DNA from: an uncultured Oscillospiraceae bacterium
GTDB taxonomy: Bacteria; Bacillota_A; Clostridia; Oscillospirales; Oscillospiraceae
Length of the DNA: 9,175 nt
Assembly (NCBI GenBank): GCA_900769845.1
Contig: CAAGIF010000274.1
Span: 1-9,175 of the forward strand
Direction of reading: 5' to 3'
The position numbers were made by a program, and so were the translations under genes. Below, one piece after another: positions 5,749 through 9,175 of the stretch (positions are counted from its first letter, which is position 1; every line of letters starts with the position of its first letter). Under the pieces are notes generated by a model. That model had not been told where the DNA came from. It saw only the letters and a program-made list of their open reading frames with translations, and made no database searches.

Positions 5749-6297
5749 ATGAAACCGATTCTGAAAAACATACTCGCAGACATTGAGGGCGTGCTGTCCC
5801 GGGTGGATGCCGGACAGTATGACGCGCTGGTGCAGCAGATCGTGGATGCTGACCGGGTGTTTGTGGCAGGCGCCGGCAGGTCTCTTTTGATGATGAAGGC
5901 CTTTGCCATGCGGCTGATGCACATCGGAAAACCTGTGTATGTGGTGGGCGAGACCGTTACTCCTGCGGCAAGCGGCAGGGATCTTCTGATTCTGGGCACT
6001 GGCTCCGGAGAAACTGCCACTCTGAAGGCCATTGCCGGAAAAGCTCAGAAGGCAGGAACAAAGATTCTGGTGCTTACTACCAATGATCAGTCTACTCTGG
6101 CGAAACTGGCGGCCCATGTGGTGCTGGTTCCGGCATCGGTCAACCATCTCAACCCCAATGGAACATCCTGGCAGCCCGGCGGAAACTCTTTTGAGCAGAG
6201 CCTTCTGCTTCTGGGGGATGCTGTGGTGCTGGATGTGGCGGAGCAGATCGGCTCGGATATTTCCGGCAAGCTGACGCTACACGCCAATCTGGAGTAA
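5749..6297 (+). CDS. 6-phospho-3-hexuloisomerase (PHI/HxlB) type SIS-domain protein
   Basis: A single SIS domain of 182 residues, the length of HxlB. VFVAGAGRS (37-45), the RLMHIG segment and VVGETVTPA are typical of PHI; GTGSGET (83-89) is the phosphate loop and FEQSLLLL (148-155) carries the Glu proposed to catalyse proton transfer. HxlB converts D-arabino-3-hexulose 6-phosphate to fructose 6-phosphate in the RuMP pathway, but no hexulose-6-phosphate synthase is present here, so formaldehyde fixation is unlikely. More likely the enzyme moves the carbonyl of the PTS-imported sugar phosphate. It begins 8 bases after the TIM-family stop with no good ribosome site (only weak purine matches), suggesting translational coupling. 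It is the last gene before a strong terminator. Confidence 0.9.
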   Translation: MKPILKNILADIEGVLSRVDAGQYDALVQQIVDADRVFVAGAGRSLLMMKAFAMRLMHIGKPVYVVGETVTPAASGRDLLILGTGSGETATLKAIAGKAQKAGTKILVLTTNDQSTLAKLAAHVVLVPASVNHLNPNGTSWQPGGNSFEQSLLLLGDAVVLDVAEQIGSDISGKLTLHANLE

Positions 6298-6311
6298 GTG
6301 AATCCATACAA

Positions 6312-6349
6312 AAGGCAACCGCCGGGTTACGGCGGTTGCCTTACTTTTT
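6312..6349 (+). terminator. Strong intrinsic terminator, probably bidirectional
   Basis: AAGGCAACCGCC (6312-6323) pairs perfectly with GGCGGTTGCCTT (6331-6342) over 12 bp around a 7-base loop, and TTTTT follows at 6345-6349. On the reverse strand the stem ends in CCTTTTG. It lies between the rightward sugar operon and the leftward ferredoxin-like gene, so it can serve both convergent units. Confidence 0.9.
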
Positions 6350-6384
6350 GGGAATATGACGGGGAATGTCGGATGGGCGGAAGA

Positions 6385-7203
6385 TCATAATGCCTTTTTG
6401 GGACATGTCTTGCTGCATTCAAAACACAGAATGCAGTCCGTGCCGTTTTCTCTGTTTCTGGAATTATCTGTCATATCCACATCCATGGGGCACACCTTTT
6501 TGCACTTTCCGCAGGATATGCACTTGCTTTTGTCACAGGTTACCCGCAGCAGGGCGAAGCGGCTCATGGGCTTCATGAAAACCGCAACCGGACAAATGTA
6601 TTTGCAGAATGCCCGGTTATCCTTAAGCGCAAATGCAAGTATAATGCCGACCGCATAGTACAATGCATTTCCGATTATGAACGCCCAGAACATGATCCTT
6701 TCCAGATTGGCGACCCGGACAAGAAACAGCGCGGCAACAAATGCTAAGGATGCAATAAATACGAAGTAACGGATGAATTCCAGTTTTTTTCTCCGTCCGC
6801 TGGAGGTTTTATAGGGCAGAAAATCCAGCACCATGGCGGTCCAGCAGGCATAGCCGCACCAGCCCCTTCCGAAAATCAGGGGGCCGAAGATCTTTGCCAC
6901 CGCGTAGTGAATGGTGGCTGCCTCAAATACGCCGGAAAACAAGTAAAACCAGAATCCTTCGATCTGCATATTTTCATTGCAGATCAGCCCCAGATAAAGC
7001 AGCATATACAAGCCCACCAGAAGCTGGGTGACCCGCCGGGCGTGCCTGTATTTATTCATAAAGAGGGTTAGTCCAAGCGCCAGGGAGCAGCCTATGTAGC
7101 TGAAGTTCAGCAAATAAAAGAGGTTGTCTTTTGCTTGCCAAAGTACAATGGCAACTGTTTCAAACAGGGCAAGCATAAGAAGCGGTGGGATATATTTTTT
7201 CAT
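6385..7203 (-). CDS. NapH/YccM-like membrane protein with two 4Fe-4S clusters
   Basis: A 272-residue integral membrane iron-sulfur protein. About five hydrophobic segments (near 5-22, 30-48, 58-75, 85-110, 142-190) are followed by a cytosolic-type dicluster domain. GRGWCGYACW (112-121) and the CKYIC pair (200-204) are the loop cysteines characteristic of the NapH/NosR/YccM group. The C-terminus has two ferredoxin motifs: Cys228, 231, 234 and 238 (CISCGKCKKVCP) and Cys257, 260, 263 and 267 (CILCFECSKTCP). It likely passes electrons across or along the membrane to an unidentified partner; no reductase subunit is nearby. The start ATG at 7201-7203 has GGAGG at 7211-7215, seven bases away. It lies 32 bases after the peptidase E gene and may be co-transcribed with it. 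Confidence 0.9.
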   Translation of the reverse strand: MKKYIPPLLMLALFETVAIVLWQAKDNLFYLLNFSYIGCSLALGLTLFMNKYRHARRVTQLLVGLYMLLYLGLICNENMQIEGFWFYLFSGVFEAATIHYAVAKIFGPLIFGRGWCGYACWTAMVLDFLPYKTSSGRRKKLEFIRYFVFIASLAFVAALFLVRVANLERIMFWAFIIGNALYYAVGIILAFALKDNRAFCKYICPVAVFMKPMSRFALLRVTCDKSKCISCGKCKKVCPMDVDMTDNSRNRENGTDCILCFECSKTCPKKAL

Positions 7204-7235
7204 GCTTCATCCTCCACCAATTGGGGTTTATCAAA

Positions 7236-7934
7236 TTAGATAGTAGCAAACTCTATGCTTTGTTTTTCCATTATTCCATCTTCGTATTTAATGATAAATG
7301 CATTTGCATTCGTATTGCTTCTTATAAAATACTGTTGGCCATTATTCTCAACGAACGCTGTATCGTTTTCCATTGCTAGACCTGTCATATCCTTTTCTGC
7401 CAACATCTTATCAAATGAGTTCCTTCCATCCTCATTGTAATGAGGGCAATACGCCATATGCAAGATGTCTAACATTCCATGCGCCCAACAATAATTCGAT
7501 TTGTTGTCATCATTCAGTGTCCCACTATCACTATGACCACAATTAAACCAACAGATTGCACCTGCGCTCAGTCCAGTTAATACTGCTAAATCTTTTTCAT
7601 AAATTTGCTTCAGCTTTTCATCCAGACCAAATTTCTTCCATGTTTGCATCATATAGATGGTATCTCCTCCGCCAACATAAATAATATCAGCCCAAGAGAG
7701 AAGCTTATCTATGCTTTTATCATCATCCTTTGAGCACAAACACAAATTCCTTACTTCACATTTAAGAAAATTAAATTCCTTGGTAATTGCTTCAATATAT
7801 CCTTCTGCATCACGACTCGCCGTTCCTATAAACAGCACATTAGGATTCGTTTGATTTGCCAATCTGATTGTGTGTATGTTTATTTTTCTGGTAGATAGCA
7901 AATCGCCACCTGCAACAGCAACTATTCTTCCCAT
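7236..7934 (-). CDS. Peptidase E (S51) / class I glutamine amidotransferase-like family protein
   Basis: A 232-residue protein of the S51 family, whose characterised member PepE is an alpha-aspartyl dipeptidase in the cytoplasm. Landmarks are YVGGGDTIYMM (86-96), the nucleophile elbow LTGLSAGAICWF with Ser123, and AYCPHYNEDGR with His165; Glu189 in LAMEND is a candidate third residue. Length is normal and the frame is intact. The coding sequence is clearly more AT-rich than the genes on either side and uses more A/T-ending codons, which suggests separate ancestry. The ribosome site is AGGGGA (about 7942-7947). Some family members are cyanophycinase-like or have unknown substrates, so the specificity is not certain. 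Confidence 0.87.
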   Translation of the reverse strand: MGRIVAVAGGDLLSTRKINIHTIRLANQTNPNVLFIGTASRDAEGYIEAITKEFNFLKCEVRNLCLCSKDDDKSIDKLLSWADIIYVGGGDTIYMMQTWKKFGLDEKLKQIYEKDLAVLTGLSAGAICWFNCGHSDSGTLNDDNKSNYCWAHGMLDILHMAYCPHYNEDGRNSFDKMLAEKDMTGLAMENDTAFVENNGQQYFIRSNTNANAFIIKYEDGIMEKQSIEFATI

Positions 7935-7967
7935 ATATATTCCCCTTGTTCATTTCTAGCATATCAT

Positions 7968-8067
7968 CAAATTGGAATTTGGCGGCGAGTCGCCGCGGAC
8001 GATGCGTGCTTGGTGCAGTGTTTGCCGTTACTGCCCTGACCTGCTCGGTATCGTTACTGCAAGGCAC
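7968..8067. repeat. GC-rich repeat block with CAAATTGGAATTTGGCGG end
   Basis: The gap between the peptidase E and SDR genes contains CAAATTGGAATTTGGCGG (7968-7985), running directly into GCGGCGA-G-TCGCCGC (7982-7996), a near-perfect palindrome. Further on, CGTTACTGC occurs twice about 24 bases apart (about 8028 and 8052). A small reverse ORF crosses it but overlaps peptidase E in another frame. The block contrasts sharply with its AT-rich neighbours and resembles a dispersed intergenic element. Confidence 0.6.
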
Positions 8068-8112
8068 TTAGACAAATTGGAATTGGTTTATCAGTTAAGC
8101 AAGCTGGAATTT
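8068..8112 (+). repeat. Left copy of TTAGACAAA repeat plus tandem half-copy
   Basis: TTAGACAAATTGGAATTGG (8068-8086) is followed 27 bases on by CAAGCTGGAATTT (8100-8112), a partial second copy that runs into the SDR stop codon. The first copy is matched in inverted orientation beyond the SDR start (8935-8957) at 16 of 19 positions. Confidence 0.65.
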
Positions 8113-8923
8113 ACAGAGCCTTTCCACCAGACACTTTGATTACCTGTCCCGTAATCATTCTTGCCTGTGCACTTGCCAAGAACAAAATCGTTTCGGCAAT
8201 GTCTTCTGGTTGAATCAGTTTTCCCATAGGGATTAACGGAACAACCACTTTTTCAAAGTCCTCATCAATCCATCCTGTTTGCGTCGGGCCAGGTGCAACA
8301 CAATTCACAGTAATTCCATACTGTGCTACCTCAAGCGCAATACTGCGAGTTAGCGCCTCCAAAGTTGCTTTACTTGCTCCATAGGCAATCTGACCCGCAA
8401 AAATTTGTGCTGCATCCGTAGAAATGTTGATGATTCTTCCGTAACCACTGCGGTGCTTGATAAATTCCCTTGTCATCAAAATACTTCCGCGGACATTGAC
8501 AGCAAATGTATCATCAATCACATTTTTCGTGATAGTTTCTATCGTGTCACAACCAGTTTCATCATCTGTTGCTGCATTATTAAGTAAAACATCAACTCGT
8601 CCGTATTTTTCAATGACCGTGGAATAGATTTCTTTTACAGCTTCCTCGTTGGAAATGTCGCTTTCTAAAACAATATAGTCAGCATTCATTTCCTTGAGTT
8701 TACTTTCCACTGCATCCGCAGCGCCTGCGTTTGCTCCATAATATCTGTCCACACCATTTCTATCCATCTTCGTCGCATCAAATGGTCTGGATACTTTCTT
8801 ATACACCAAAACTACCTTAGCTCCTTCACGAGCAAAGGCAAGTGCTGTTGTTGCGCCAATTCCCCACGGGTTATTTGCTCCTGTAATGATGGCAACTCTA
8901 TCTGTTAATCCGTAATTAACCAT
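8111..8923 (-). CDS. Short-chain dehydrogenase/reductase (classical SDR, FabG-like)
   Basis: A 270-residue classical SDR. The nucleotide-binding loop is TGANNPWGIG (14-23), followed by NNAA (115-118), Asn143, and the catalytic Ser168, Tyr181 and Lys185 (YGASK). PGPTQTGW (211-218) and the C-terminal TGQVIKVSGG are also typical. A roughly 30-residue insertion after strand 2 (about 43-75, containing DATKMDRNGVDRYYG) is longer than in FabG and may contact substrate. Cofactor preference is not certain. The start ATG at 8921-8923 has GGAGG (8932-8936) eight bases away, and that ribosome site overlaps the end of an inverted repeat. The gene stands between inverted copies of that repeat and has no obvious functional tie to its neighbours. 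Confidence 0.9.
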   Translation of the reverse strand: MVNYGLTDRVAIITGANNPWGIGATTALAFAREGAKVVLVYKKVSRPFDATKMDRNGVDRYYGANAGAADAVESKLKEMNADYIVLESDISNEEAVKEIYSTVIEKYGRVDVLLNNAATDDETGCDTIETITKNVIDDTFAVNVRGSILMTREFIKHRSGYGRIINISTDAAQIFAGQIAYGASKATLEALTRSIALEVAQYGITVNCVAPGPTQTGWIDEDFEKVVVPLIPMGKLIQPEDIAETILFLASAQARMITGQVIKVSGGKAL

Positions 8924-8934
8924 CTATGTTTCCT

Positions 8935-8957
8935 CCGCCAAATTCAAGTTTGTCTAA
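8935..8957 (-). repeat. Right inverted copy of TTAGACAAA repeat, supplies the SDR ribosome site
   Basis: On the reverse strand this reads TTAGACAAACTTGAATTT then GGCGG. It is the inverted partner of 8068-8086, with both copies starting at the outer edge with TTAGACAAA. Its inner end, GGCGGAGG, merges with the ribosome site of the SDR gene. Confidence 0.7.
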
Positions 8958-8959
8958 CT

Positions 8960-9140
8960 GGCGCTTACAGCGCCCAAGGCTCAGCTCCGCGCCAAGAGCC
9001 ACCCTTCGGGTGGTTGCGCTTTGCACGCGCCTGCGGGCGCAGCCTTGTGTAAAGGGAGCTGTCAGCGAAGCTGACTGAGGGATTGACAACCCCTCCGAGC
9101 CGCCGTTCGGCGGCCCACCTCCCCTTACACAGGGGAGGCT
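8960..9140. repeat. Palindrome-rich intergenic repeat element
   Basis: This gene-free stretch holds a chain of hairpins: GGCGC/GCGCC (8960-8974), CCACCC/GGGTGG (8999-9013), GTCAGC/GCTGAC (9061-9075), GCCGCC/GGCGGC (9099-9114) and CCTCCCCT/AGGGGAGG (9118-9138). In addition TGTGTAAAGGGAG near 9047 is nearly complementary to CTCCCCTTACACA near 9119, making a larger cruciform-like fold. Similar segments are, from memory, dispersed in many copies in Faecalibacterium-like genomes. The last 35 bases show nothing I recognise. A 67-codon reverse ORF through it is composed of the repeat itself and is not called. Confidence 0.75.
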
Positions 9141-9175
9141 TTGGTGCGGTGCGGATCGGCAGGATCAACCCTGGA

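Noticed and set aside
5749..6297. Formaldehyde-fixing RuMP pathway suggested by the PHI-type protein
   Set aside because: The RPE-family gene at 1181 has the epimerase metal ligands and is not a hexulose-6-phosphate synthase, so the partner enzyme is missing.
7840..8067. Reverse 75-codon ORF through the GC-rich repeat block
   Set aside because: Overlaps the peptidase E start in another frame and is formed largely by repeat sequence.
7968..9140. CRISPR array
   Set aside because: Repeats are few, irregularly spaced and in both orientations, with no unique spacers of constant length and no cas gene.
8965..9168. Reverse 67-codon ORF at the right edge
   Set aside because: Made of the hairpin repeats; Arg/Pro-rich translation with no ribosome site or recognised domain.

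Overview
The window looks like a low-to-medium GC Firmicutes chromosome, most likely a gut Clostridia of the Oscillospiraceae/Faecalibacterium type. The reasons are strong AGGAGG ribosome sites, clean sigma-A promoters, a DeoR/HPr/PTS operon style, and at the right end a GC-rich palindromic repeat of a kind I remember being dispersed in such genomes. The genus is an inference; nothing in the window fixes it.

Left part (1-6350): a sugar PTS locus. A YjbQ-family gene runs leftward off the window edge (start at 242). Divergent from it is a rightward series: HAD phosphatase (526), ribulose-phosphate/allulose-phosphate 3-epimerase family protein (1181), HPr-like phosphocarrier (1897), DeoR-family repressor (start reassigned to 2316), fructose-family EIIA (start 3142), EIIBC (3609), a triose-phosphate-isomerase-family protein (start 5036) and a 6-phospho-3-hexuloisomerase-type SIS protein (5749). 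A hairpin terminator lies between EIIBC and the TIM-family gene (4983-5012) and another closes the series (6312-6349). Each of the three promoters I can see (leftward yjbQ, rightward HAD, rightward deoR) is followed within about 20 bases by the same 10-bp-phased repeat, consensus RTYACRAACG. This makes a simple local regulon under the DeoR protein the most economical reading, and it brings the YjbQ gene into the sugar system.

How the genes fit together: HPr feeds phosphate to EIIA (His67) and EIIB (Cys9); EIIC imports a ketose-like sugar as its phosphate; the epimerase, TIM-family and PHI-family enzymes then move the carbonyl or invert a carbinol so that the product can enter central metabolism as a ketose or aldose phosphate. 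No kinase, aldolase or dehydrogenase is present, so the sugar probably becomes fructose-6-phosphate or a similar intermediate by isomerisation alone. The true substrate is not readable from sequence.

Right part (6385-9175): three leftward genes of different composition: a NapH/YccM-like membrane protein with two 4Fe-4S clusters (6385-7203), an AT-rich peptidase E (S51) family protein (7236-7934) and a short-chain dehydrogenase/reductase (8111-8923). These are interleaved with short repeats: a TTAGACAAA-led sequence in inverted orientation on both sides of the SDR gene, a related copy in a GC-rich 100-bp block next to peptidase E, and a palindrome-rich block from 8960 to about 9140. No transposase or integrase is visible. 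This side reads as an accessory, repeat-shuffled region.
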